Part shown: positions 30,632 to 39,541 of the stretch, piece after piece
Position numbering within the stretch: position 1 is the first letter of the stretch
Layout of the letters: the number at the start of each line of letters is the position of its first letter
Assembly (NCBI GenBank): GCA_003313425.1
Contig: NHZP01000012.1
Location: 1,116,001 to 1,180,000, forward strand
Direction of reading: 5' to 3'
DNA length: 64,000 bases
From: Pseudopyrenochaeta lycopersici
Taxonomy: Eukaryota > Ascomycota > Dothideomycetes > Pleosporales > Pseudopyrenochaetaceae
Notes under the pieces: model-generated
The model's input: the letters and a program-made list of their open reading frames with translations, nothing else
Databases searched by the model: none
What the model was told of the DNA's origin: nothing
Translations under genes and position numbers: made by a program

Positions 30632-31318
30632 TCAGGTCGCGGCGATCGACACCCACTCGCCACTCCAAATGCCATCTGTCTTGCATCCATGGCAATTTGC
30701 ATGATCGCAACCGGTCGGTTTAGTGAAATCGTATTCTTCCCATGTGATGGTTTCTTCCTCAGCCTCATCTGCCATGACAACGTCCTCATCTTGACGGATC
30801 TCCGCCTGCTTCTCTGGTCTCACTTCCGGGATTGATGATTTTTTATCGTCCTCTGCAGGCACGTTTGCAATCTTTGCTGTGACCTCCTCCTTCTGTCCGC
30901 CTTCATACCCCTCTTTCGCCCCGCTGACAGCAACGCCTACTTTCTTGAACCTCCCTCCCCCAGCTCCAGCTGTACTACCTCCTCCAATCTTTGTAAACCT
31001 GCTTCCCATTCCTGGTTTCTTATTCGCATCCTCCACATTTATACTGCGCATATCAGGTCCCGCCCTAGGCTTGCTTCCCTCAGCGTCATTAGATGCCGTA
31101 AGCTTCTTCATGTCTGCCAGACGTTGTCGGTGGTTGTGATCGTAGGAACGCAAGTGATTCTCATAGTCAAGCTGTCGCGGGTAGCCCTTGTCGCAAATTG
31201 TACAGTTGAAGAGGCGGACTGCCGCGGGGAGGGGATTGTTTCGCTGAGGATGTTAGAAAGCTGCCGAGAATACGTGCATAATATATTGACAGGGATATAA
31301 AGAACTCACTGGTGGCAT
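30632..31318 (-). CDS. Small C2H2 zinc-finger protein
   Basis: Two exons, 31310-31318 and 30632-31243, give 206 residues. The first coding exon holds only ATG and two codons (MPP). The 66-bp intron has GTGAGT and CCTCAG ends. The single finger has C17, C20, H33 and H39 (FNCTICDKGYPRQLDYENH), of the U1/ZNF804/GPATCH8 type that often sits in nucleic-acid-binding proteins. The central part is Gly-rich (GGGSTAGAGGGRFKKVG) and then acidic (DEDVVMADEAEEETITW). The C-terminus ends in CDHANCHGC plus DGIWSGEWVS, a small Cys/His cluster that may bind a second zinc. The role is unknown; a nuclear RNA-related function is inference from the finger type. It is divergent from the Mcp1-like gene across 240 bp. 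Confidence 0.75.
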
Positions 31319-31558
31319 ATTTCCCGTTGATAAGATGTTCAAATAGACTCTGAAACTCGGATATCCGTTTTGAGCAGCTGTTGTAAGGAAACCGTAATGT
31401 TTTGAAGTCGTGATACTTTCTTGGTGTTTAAGCTCCCACTAAGAACGCCTCGGTCCAGCACAGACCTTCAGCGTCTCCCGCCGAATCAACGTCATTCCGA
31501 TTTCTCTGCATCAGCAACGTTTCCCAAAAATTGCTCCTGCCACCAAACGTCTTCGAAG

Positions 31559-32573
31559 ATGGAGGCCAACCCAGAGCTGCCGCCAATAGAAGATGAAGAG
31601 GCGGGCGTAATGGGCCTCATGGAGGTCGACCCTTCACCTGTCGAAGAAACACCTATCGAGTACCAAGATAAGAGTTATTTCCCCAGCCAGGATGGACAAG
31701 AGGCGATAAGAAACATACAAAGAACAGGCACTCTGGGTTTGAGATTGGGAGATCATGGGACAGCTTGGTGGCGTATGTGCCCCTCAATACTTCCTCAAAC
31801 ATGCGTAGGAATTACGAGCAATGTGTTAACTTCGTGTCCCAGTCCTACGCATACAAAAGTATTCTTCCTATACATTCACCGCCTTCACCGCTCTCCACAT
31901 AGCCAACGTGTCCATAATACCACTCGCCACACGCTCTGTAATCGAAAGCAACCGCTATCTCCTCTTGACCCGACCGTATTATCAGTCAGCCATCACGGAA
32001 CCACTGCTCGTTGCGTTACCCCTCGTCGCGCACATAACTTCTGGCGTCGCATTGCGATTCTACAGGCGGCGACAAGCTCTGCAACGCTATGGCGCAGAAA
32101 CACGCAACGATCGAAGGACAATCCCGTGGCCGCAATTAAGCGGTACGAGCGCGCTAGGTTATGCGCTTGTTCCGTTGGCAGGGTTCCATGTGTGGACAAC
32201 GAGGATACTCCCACTCTACGCACATGGCGACTCCTCTTTGATTAATCTGTCTTATATCTCGCATGGCTTTGCGCTTCATCCTTTCGTGAGCTTTGCCGGT
32301 TTCACGGCTTTAGTAGGTGTAGGCGTGTGGCACTTTGCATGGGGCGCTGCGAAGTGGCTCAGCCTTGCGCCGTCGCAAGTTAAGAGCTCAGAGAGCCAGA
32401 GAGCTTTGGTCCGGAAGCGAAGATGGTACATCATCAATGGTCTGTCGGCGGCGGTTACAGCGTTATGGTTAGCTGGTAGCTTAAGCATTGTGGGCAGGGA
32501 TGGCAAAGTCATTGGCTGGATAGGAAAGGAGTATGATGACTTGTATAAGTATATTCCATTTCTTGGACGATAG
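31559..32573 (+). CDS. MCP1: Mcp1-like mitochondrial membrane protein
   Basis: Exons 31559-31772 and 31843-32573 give 314 residues; the intron is 70 bp, GTATGT..CCCAG. The join reads TAWWLLRIQKYSSYTFTAF, the conserved start of the Mcp1 transmembrane domain. Four or five hydrophobic segments follow: FTAFTALHIANVSII, ITEPLLVALPLVAHITSGVALRFY, ALGYALVPLAGFHVW, FVSFAGFTALVGVGVWHFAWGA and GLSAAVTALWLAGSLSIV. In yeast, Mcp1 lies in the mitochondrial outer membrane, recruits Vps13 and helps lipid homeostasis in parallel with ERMES. The N-terminal ~70 residues are acidic and presumably cytosolic. The ATG is the first after an in-frame stop-free leader and gives the family's usual length. Confidence 0.85.
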
Positions 32574-32690
32574 TGGTGGGGTCTGGTCGTGTTGCATTGT
32601 AGTATACCCCTGATAGAATCCAAGTAGCTGATGTATAGATCCCGCTTCAAAACGCAGAATCTCTGCGACTAAGCACAAAGATAAACTAGA

Positions 32691-34448
32691 CTAATAGTCC
32701 ACATAAATTCTTCCTTCGAGCGGTTGTAGTACGTTAGGCGTAGGCTTTGTATAGGAACTCACTAGAAGCTCCATCTGTTCGTTACCTTGTATTGGTTGCG
32801 ACAACGTCGTGAAGTTTAGAACGATGAGCGCGGTCTTTTCCTGATATCGTTTTCTGTACACGAAGGTGTTTAAGCTCTCAGCTTCCAAGAGCTCAAACGT
32901 GCCATAAACGAATACGTCTTTGTGCTCCTTTCTTAATCTCAACAAGTGCTTGTAAAATGACAATACGCTGTTCACGTCTTTCTCCTGTTCTGCCACGTTG
33001 ATCTCCCGGTAATCGTCATGAACTTTCATCCACGGTTTATTGGTCGAGAAGCCGCTGTGGGTGCTATTATCCCACTGAAATGGTAGTCTCGCGTGGTCTC
33101 GGGCCATGAGCTGCAGGCCATGCCCGATCCTTTCCTTGCGCGTTGGGTCTATTCCATTGTCCGCCAACCGTTCTGCTTCGGCCCAGTAGTTTTGCGACTC
33201 AACGTCCTTGTACTCGTTCATATCCCACTCTTTCGGTGCATTGATCATCCCAATCTCCTGGCCTTGATAGAGGAAAAGTGTACCTGTTTGACCGACTAAC
33301 CATAACGCGAGCATCTTTGCGCTCTGTTTCCGCCATCCAGGTGCATCATTCGCGAAACGTGATACACTTCGTCCATTATCATGGTTCTCGTTGAACACAG
33401 TAGTCCAGGCGTCTGTACCTTCAATGAAACTTTGCCACTTCTCGACTATCCTTTTCATGTCTGGCAGCTTCCACTCGGCGAAATCGTACTTGTCGTTGCA
33501 TCCTGGTGGCCCTTGGCCGAGATGCGTGATGTCGAACTGGAAGACCATATCTAGTTCCTTTTCTAGAGCGCTAACATATGGTATGACATTTTCAGGTTCT
33601 GAACATAAGGACAGCTCGCCGACTGTAACTAATTGTTGGCCGTCGTAAGTCCGGTACTTCGATAGCACGTCACGGTTCATCTCTTTGATGAATTCATGGA
33701 TCCGGGGCCCGTTACACCACATCTGTGCCGCAGGTTGAATTTCATTCGTCGAATCTGTTACCGGAGCGTCTGTGAATGGAAGTACTTTCGAGTACTTGTT
33801 CACTGTGTCTACCCTGAATCCGTCAATGCCTTTGTCCAGCCAGAAACGCATCGCTGAATCGTAGATCGCATGACGACATTCTTCATTATCCCAGTTTAAG
33901 TCTGGTTGTGACTTATCATAGAGATGAAGATAGTACTCTTGTGTGTGTTCGTCCCAGGTCCATGTTCCGCCTGCAAAGTAGGAACGATAGTTTGTCGGCG
34001 GCATTCGGTTCCCATTCTCATCGTAACGGGCTGGCCTCCAAAAATACCAGTCTCTTTTGGCGTTGTCTTTAGAACTTCGGCTTTCTTTAAACCAGGCATG
34101 CTGGTCACTAGTGTGATTAACTACTAGGTCGAGGATGATCTTCATATCATTCTGGTGGCACGCCGCAATCAATTCCACAACGTCTTCAACGGTACCATAT
34201 GGCGCGTAAACATCTTCGTAATTAGAGACATCATAACCCATGTCAACCTGTGGAGAGTCGAACATGGGTGACAGCCATACTACATCTACCCCAAGAGAGG
34301 CAATGTACTTGATTTTCTGTAGAATGCCAGGAATATCGCCCCAACCATCTCCATTACTGTCCCTGAAGGAGGCAGGATAGATCTGGTAAAATGTAGCTTC
34401 TTTCCACCACACGCGCTTGTGGTGGAGAGGGTCTGCGTGGGGAGACAT
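32691..34448 (-). CDS. Alpha-glucosidase (maltase), GH13
   Basis: A 585-residue, intronless cytosolic enzyme of the yeast maltase/oligo-1,6-glucosidase type (glycoside hydrolase family 13), hydrolysing maltose and related alpha-glucosides. The four GH13 regions are intact: DLVVNH at 108-112, GFRVDT with nucleophile Asp214, VGEL with acid/base Glu278, and NHDN with Asp357. The residue after the nucleophile is Thr215, as in maltases; isomaltases have Val there, so maltose-type specificity is likely. The N-terminus WWKEATFYQIYPASFRDSNG is typical and there is no signal peptide, so substrate must be imported. A permease is encoded divergently from a shared promoter, and a zinc-cluster activator follows, forming a MAL-type locus. 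Confidence 0.95.
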   Translation of the reverse strand: MSPHADPLHHKRVWWKEATFYQIYPASFRDSNGDGWGDIPGILQKIKYIASLGVDVVWLSPMFDSPQVDMGYDVSNYEDVYAPYGTVEDVVELIAACHQNDMKIILDLVVNHTSDQHAWFKESRSSKDNAKRDWYFWRPARYDENGNRMPPTNYRSYFAGGTWTWDEHTQEYYLHLYDKSQPDLNWDNEECRHAIYDSAMRFWLDKGIDGFRVDTVNKYSKVLPFTDAPVTDSTNEIQPAAQMWCNGPRIHEFIKEMNRDVLSKYRTYDGQQLVTVGELSLCSEPENVIPYVSALEKELDMVFQFDITHLGQGPPGCNDKYDFAEWKLPDMKRIVEKWQSFIEGTDAWTTVFNENHDNGRSVSRFANDAPGWRKQSAKMLALWLVGQTGTLFLYQGQEIGMINAPKEWDMNEYKDVESQNYWAEAERLADNGIDPTRKERIGHGLQLMARDHARLPFQWDNSTHSGFSTNKPWMKVHDDYREINVAEQEKDVNSVLSFYKHLLRLRKEHKDVFVYGTFELLEAESLNTFVYRKRYQEKTALIVLNFTTLSQPIQGNEQMELLVSSYTKPTPNVLQPLEGRIYVDY

Positions 34449-35356
34449 GTGACGGATGCTGGGTCAGTACTGTCCAACTCCTGCTGAATTATTTTCCAGC
34501 GCAAGTACAGAACTCTGCTAGATACAAAGTTACTTGTTATTTTCTTCAGAAGGTTGAGCTTTTGGCCGTTGAATTCGATGATTCACGCCGGTCGTAATAG
34601 TTTGGCTAGAGCTTATACTCGTGACGCTTCGTGACAGCGAAGGGAGAGAAGAAAAAGAACGTAGTAGAATTTTTTGTGAATTTGAAGTACGCACAGATAC
34701 CTCGTTGAAATTGGCTTTGGATCAAGATTGAGGCTTATGAACCAATCTTAAGGGTGATGGAAGGACCCAAAGGTGGTGTAACGATCAGGAAATGCGTGTG
34801 CTCATTTGTATCCACCGCCACCATGAGAATGCCACTCTCTGCTGCGTCTCCATTACAACGGGTATTCTGCGAGATAGTGCCAGGATCAAGGATACGTTAA
34901 AAGTTCCCGTTGAGTCGTAACCACCCCGCAATGAGAGAGCCGGGTTGCTTCCGGGCTACTTCCGCCTTCTCTCCGCGTTGCCTCCGTTAGTCCTCCGCCT
35001 TGATTCCGCCTTGGCTCCGTTCCAACTGAGCGGTTGTTGGCCTCCGAGCTACCTCCGTTTCTGGGATTTTCCAGCTTGAACCGTATCTGCGACTCCACAA
35101 TCGTGTGTCAACAGCTCGGGTCTACTGTTGCAGTATAGCGTGAGCGATTTCAATACCGATGATGGAGCGCCACGGGGTGCTTCTTGGAGAAAGGTGGAGT
35201 TCTCGCTAACCCCCAGATTTTGCACGCCAGAGGTTATCCTGGTCAGGAATTGATCTCTACTCGTGATAATTATGTATATATGCAGCACGACTCCACCGCA
35301 TACGACATCTTCTTTTATCGTCACTTTCGAAGCGTTTGCTTTCCTCAGCCGACACG
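34449..35356. promoter_or_regulatory. Shared maltase/permease divergent promoter
   Basis: A 908-bp region between the two divergent starts. It contains a tandem 11-bp-periodic CCG array (listed separately) and a TATATAT box at 35275-35281, about 75-80 bp upstream of the permease ATG. The short minus-strand frame reading through the array is a by-product of its 11-bp period, not a gene. Confidence 0.7.
34940..35057. promoter_or_regulatory. Tandem CGG-N8-CGG operator array
   Basis: On the plus strand CCG starts at 34940, 34951, 34962, 34973, 34984, 34995, 35006 and 35017, exactly 11 bp apart. After a 27-bp step it starts again at 35044 and 35055, also 11 apart. Read on the minus strand this is CGG, eight bases, CGG, repeated; most units read CGGAAG, CGGAGG or similar. 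CGG-N8-CGG is the known direct-repeat site of AmyR-type Zn2Cys6 regulators of amylolytic and maltose genes. The array lies about 490 bp from the maltase start and 300 bp from the permease start. Binding by the local activator is inference. Confidence 0.7.
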
Positions 35357-37141
35357 ATGACAGACAATGAAACTCAGCAGCCCATCGCGACGAAGCTCGT
35401 TGCACCCAACGAGGAGGCCCAACATGCTGCCGATGATGAGAAGTCGATGGGTCTACTCCAAGCTATCAAGCTGTACCCGAAAGCAGTTGGCTGGTCTGTC
35501 GTGCTCTCGAGCGCATTGATTATGGAAGGATATGATCTTGCGCTTCTGGGCAGTTTGTATGGAAGTCCACAGTTCAATCGCAAGTATGGAGTCTTGAATC
35601 CTGCTTCAGGGAAATATAGTGTTCCAGCAAGTTGGCAAAGTGCGCTGTATGTGTTTTCTTGACAGTACGAAAAATTTTGAGGAAGCCACGACTGATTACC
35701 GTAGGTCAAATGGTGCAAGAGCCGGGGAGGTGATTGGCCTGATCATCAACGGCTTTGTCAGTGAACGATACGGTTATCGCAAGACGATGATCGGCGCTTT
35801 GATTGCTATGACTGCCTTCATCTTCATACTTTTCTTTGCTCCGAATGTCCAGACTTTGGTCATTGGCGAAGTCTTCTGCGGTATCCCTTGGGGTATGTTC
35901 CAGACACTCACAACGCAGTATGCCTCCGAAGTGGCTCCCGTCAGGCTTCGACCGATTCTAACAACATTCGTCAACATGTAAGGAGTTATCCCTGACTGCA
36001 AAGGACCGATTACTGACAAAATTCGGGACAGGTGCTGGGTAATGGGACAGTTCATCGCTAGCGGCGTCAATCGAGCTTGCGTTCAACGACCAGATCAATG
36101 GGCGTATCGCATTCCGTTTGCGATTCAATGGATGTGGCCTGTGCCGATCATGATCGGGGTTTTCCTTGCGCCCGAGAGCCCTTGGTGGCATGTCCGTCGT
36201 GGCGACAAGGCAGGAGCCAAAGTTGCATTGCTACGCTTGACCTCGCCAGATAGGGATCCAAACTTCAACGCCGACGAGACGATTGCAATGATTGAGCATA
36301 CAAACGAGATGGAAAAACATATGTCTGAAGGGACGAGGTGGAGAGACTTGTTCAAAGGCACCGACCTCCGCCGGACAGAGATTGTCTGCTTCGCGTGGAT
36401 CGCCCAAACCATTTGTGGAACAAATATCATGGGTTATTTGTAAGCTCTAGTCTGACCCAAAGCTCAAAGTTGAATCTAACACATTACAGTGCATACTTCA
36501 TGCAAAAGGCCGGTCTTCCAACCGTACAATCGTTCAACATGTCGATGATCTCACTCGCGCTTGGGCTGATTGGCACGGCGGGTTCCTGGGTTTTGATGCA
36601 GAAGCTCGGCCGGCGGACGATTCACTTTTCTGGGGGCTGCGCTCTCTTCGTCATCCTAATTATTGTGGGTGCTTGCTCATTTGCGGGTACTGAGGCTTCA
36701 AATTGGGCCATTGGTGCCATGCTGATAATGTTTGTATTTGTATACGACTTCACTATTGGCCCGGTAACATATTCGATCGTCTCCGAGATGTCCTCAACGC
36801 GTCTCAAGGCGAAGACCATTGTACTTGCTCGCGCATTGTACAACATCTCGAATATTGTGGTCAACGTTCTGACGAACTACCAACTTGGGGATGCCAACTG
36901 GGCCTGGGGTGCGAAGACAGCATTCTTTTGGGCTGGTACCTGCGGCTGTGTCGTCGTGTGGGTGTACTTCAGGCTTCCTGAGCCAAAGGGTAGGACATAT
37001 GGAGAGCTTGACATGTTGTTTGAGCAACGAGTCAGTGCGAGGAAGTTTTCGACTACGCATGTTGATCCATATGGTCATGGCCATGGACTGGAGGCGAAGG
37101 TGGGAGAGAAGGAAGTTGCTAAACATGAGTGGAGGGAGTAA
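35357..37141 (+). CDS. MFS alpha-glucoside (maltose) permease
   Basis: Four exons, 35357-35646, 35705-35977, 36032-36439 and 36490-37141, give 540 residues. The introns are 50-58 bp with GTATGT or GTAAGN donors. It is a 12-segment sugar/H+ symporter of the MAL31/AGT1 type. Seen: KAVGWSVVLSSALIMEGYDLALLG (first membrane segment), GLIINGFVSERYGYRKTM (MFS loop), GEVFCGIPWGMFQTLTTQYASEV, the APESPWWHVRRG motif after segment 6, QTICGTNIMGYFAYF across the third splice join, and RLPEPKGRTYGELDMLFEQ at the end. Its position divergent from the maltase supports maltose or another alpha-glucoside as substrate. The start is the ATG at 35357 (MTDNETQQP). Confidence 0.93.
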
Positions 37142-37374
37142 GGCGCTATGTATTGATGCGAATCCCAACCCATCAATTTTTTCACCATTGAGTAAGCAGT
37201 GAATTGATTATTGGATTTGCTTCTGTATAAAACTGTCCCATATGTCTACATGGCCCAAACACGAGATCACGTGTGTGTCCCCACCTCGGCTAAGTTTGGA
37301 TAGACATTTGCGCCGCGTTCCTTCCTATCTTCATTTTCACAAGCCGTCTGCGATGGACGAGGTCTCGACAATTT
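37142..37374. promoter_or_regulatory. Activator-gene promoter
   Basis: A short spacer between the permease stop and the first ATG of the zinc-cluster gene. No CGG-N8-CGG array is seen here. Confidence 0.4.
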
Positions 37375-37695
37375 ATGATGCAAAATGGAGCGAGCACAAC
37401 GCGAAGGGTGGTTGCAAAGGCGTGTGATGCTTGTCGCCGACGAAAGATCAAATGCAATGGCTCCCAGCCGTGCTTGGGGTGTCTGTCGGCGGACCTGGCA
37501 TGCACATTCGATTTACCAAGAGGCCAAGGAGGCAATCGAGGCGTGAGGGCAACAGTTTTGAACGAGTTACGGGCAACGCAGCAACCTGACGAAATGCGAT
37601 TTACTCAGGACGCATTCCGCGCCTCTCCGGATGAAGGGGTTTCCCCCCTGATCGCCACTCCCGACCTTAATACTAGCACTGTTGAAACATGTATA

Positions 37696-37740
37696 ACGTC
37701 AAGCACCACCGAACCCACCACCCCACCGAACCCACCGAAA
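37696..37740. repeat. Left terminal inverted repeat, 45 bp
   Basis: Starts ACGTCAAGCA and contains two direct copies of CCACCGAACCCACC (37706-37719 and 37723-37736, 17 bp apart). It is the exact reverse complement of 39497-39541. Confidence 0.95.
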
Positions 37741-37763
37741 ATGCTTGGCGCTACCAACTCAGC

Positions 37764-39461
37764 TCATTCATCATTAGAACTATCACTATCAACAAGACTA
37801 GCTGTGCAATAAGTGCTTGCCTCTGACTCTTCTGAATCGTCTGGACGTTTTCTACACGTTGTTTTGTTGTGGCCAGTCTCTCCACAGTTCCCACAGCGCC
37901 GAGCAGCTCGTTGAGGCCCTACTCGATCGTCCTGTGTACGCGCCTTTTTTACTGGATTATTACTCAACGATCCAGTAATACTCAACTCTGCTCCAGCCCC
38001 ATACTCTAATGTACCTCCCTTCTGGATCTGCTTCCTTTTACGCGATTTCCGTGCAGTTTGCACTGCTAATTGCTCTTCAAGCTCCTTAATACGGGAAGCT
38101 TGAAGGTTAAACTGAACTAACAGACTATCACCGCCTCTAACAAGCTGCTCATACGCCTCCTGGGCTGTACTAGGCGATCGAGTAAATTTACTCAATACTA
38201 GCTTTGATTGAGAGCTAAATTCGAACGAATTGCTTGGAGTCTTTGATTGCCACGGCGTCTCTAGTGGTGGGGCTTGAGGCGGGGTACGGATACGTACATT
38301 AAGGCGATCAATCACTCGATCAGGGTTTATAGGAACAAGTCCTGACGCCTCAAAGGCTGCTTTGCAGTTAGCCTCTGTAAAAACGCGTTCGTACGCGTCT
38401 TTAAAGGCTGGTAGAAAGCCTTCCTTGCTGATATGGAAGACGCGCTTCCGTGCCAAGTCTCTAACGCGTTGACCGTATATGCGCTTTAGAGGGGAGAAAC
38501 AAACTACATCAAGCGGCTGAAGGATGTGTGACGAGTGTGACGGCATACAGAGCGTAAGGATCTTGTTGTCAAGGCAGTATTGCTTGAAATCCCAGCTCTG
38601 GTGGCTCTCATGGCCGTCCAAAAGGAGGAGCCTGTGTGCCCCTACCATACGCTCCTTTGTATGCTTGTCAAAGTGCTTTAACCACTCAAGACCAAGCACG
38701 TTGTTTGTCCAGCCATTATTAGAGACTGAGACCTTCCAATTGCGCGGGATATCCACCTCCTTGTACCACGCTGAGAGGTGAACTTTCCCTTTGAGGATGA
38801 GAAAAGGTGGGGTGGAGTACCCAGCAGCGCAGATGCTCGCAATAGCTGTAACCCACTCCCGATTGCCTGCCTGGACGAGCTCAGGCCGCGCACGCCTTTC
38901 AGAACCAGTAACAACCTTTGATGAGCTAGCAATTCCCATCTGAAAGCCAGTTTCATCAAAGTTGTGCACATCATCTGGGTGGACGCCATACTGCTCCATT
39001 GTGTCCTGAACGCGTGTAAACCACGCGTTTATCTCTTCAGGGTCTTCCCTCAGTATCCTCTGACGGTCCTTTGCTCGATTAAAAGCCGTTTTAAGCTTCT
39101 CTGTACGCGCCACAAATCTCTCAGTCCAATTCTTGCCCACCTTCTCTGCACCCCGCGCTCCTAGTATGTGATCCGCCATATCCGCCACCTCTGACAGTGT
39201 AGGTGGAAAGCCTCTTGCATCGAGATCAAGAATACACTCGACGATTGAGTGTTCTTCAGTAGTAGTAAGGATACGGCTGTTAGGTGGTGTTTCGAGTCGA
39301 AATGGTACCCCGCGGGCGCGTTCAGTAAGGGTTGGGCGCTTCACGTTAAAGGCTTTGGCAGCAGCTGTATAGGATTTAAATTGGCCAAGATTGTAACTTT
39401 GAAGAGCAAGCTGTAGTCTCCCTTCATGTTGAACTAAAAGCGTGTTGCGTTGCTCAGCCAT
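37764..39461 (-). CDS. pogo/Fot1-type transposase with DDE domain and zinc knuckle
   Basis: 565 residues, uninterrupted. An N-terminal psq/HTH region (YTAAAKAFNVKRPTLTERARG) is followed by a CENP-B-like helix-turn-helix up to about residue 125. The DDE_1 domain has Asp169 (NFDETGFQMG), Asp282 (LLLDGHESH) and Asp318 (SSHILQPLDVVCF), with 35 residues between the last two, a DDD triad of the pogo type. The C-terminus has a CCHC knuckle, CGNCGETGHNKTTC, and an acidic tail (DDSEESEASTY, ending DSDSSNDE). All catalytic residues are present, so the enzyme is probably active. It starts at the ATG at 39459-39461, about 80 bp inside the right end of the element. Confidence 0.95.
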   Translation of the reverse strand: MAEQRNTLLVQHEGRLQLALQSYNLGQFKSYTAAAKAFNVKRPTLTERARGVPFRLETPPNSRILTTTEEHSIVECILDLDARGFPPTLSEVADMADHILGARGAEKVGKNWTERFVARTEKLKTAFNRAKDRQRILREDPEEINAWFTRVQDTMEQYGVHPDDVHNFDETGFQMGIASSSKVVTGSERRARPELVQAGNREWVTAIASICAAGYSTPPFLILKGKVHLSAWYKEVDIPRNWKVSVSNNGWTNNVLGLEWLKHFDKHTKERMVGAHRLLLLDGHESHQSWDFKQYCLDNKILTLCMPSHSSHILQPLDVVCFSPLKRIYGQRVRDLARKRVFHISKEGFLPAFKDAYERVFTEANCKAAFEASGLVPINPDRVIDRLNVRIRTPPQAPPLETPWQSKTPSNSFEFSSQSKLVLSKFTRSPSTAQEAYEQLVRGGDSLLVQFNLQASRIKELEEQLAVQTARKSRKRKQIQKGGTLEYGAGAELSITGSLSNNPVKKARTQDDRVGPQRAARRCGNCGETGHNKTTCRKRPDDSEESEASTYCTASLVDSDSSNDE

Positions 39462-39496
39462 TACGCGTTGATGAGTTGTGTAGTGGTCTTGGCAGA

Positions 39497-39541
39497 TTTC
39501 GGTGGGTTCGGTGGGGTGGTGGGTTCGGTGGTGCTTGACGT
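39497..39541. repeat. Right terminal inverted repeat, 45 bp
   Basis: Exact reverse complement of the left end. It contains two direct GGTGGGTTCGGTGG copies at 39501-39514 and 39518-39531. Confidence 0.95.

Noticed and set aside
34886..35098. 70-codon minus-strand frame across the CCG array
   Set aside because: An 11-bp period cannot encode a stable repeat peptide, and the frame is simply open because the array lacks stops.
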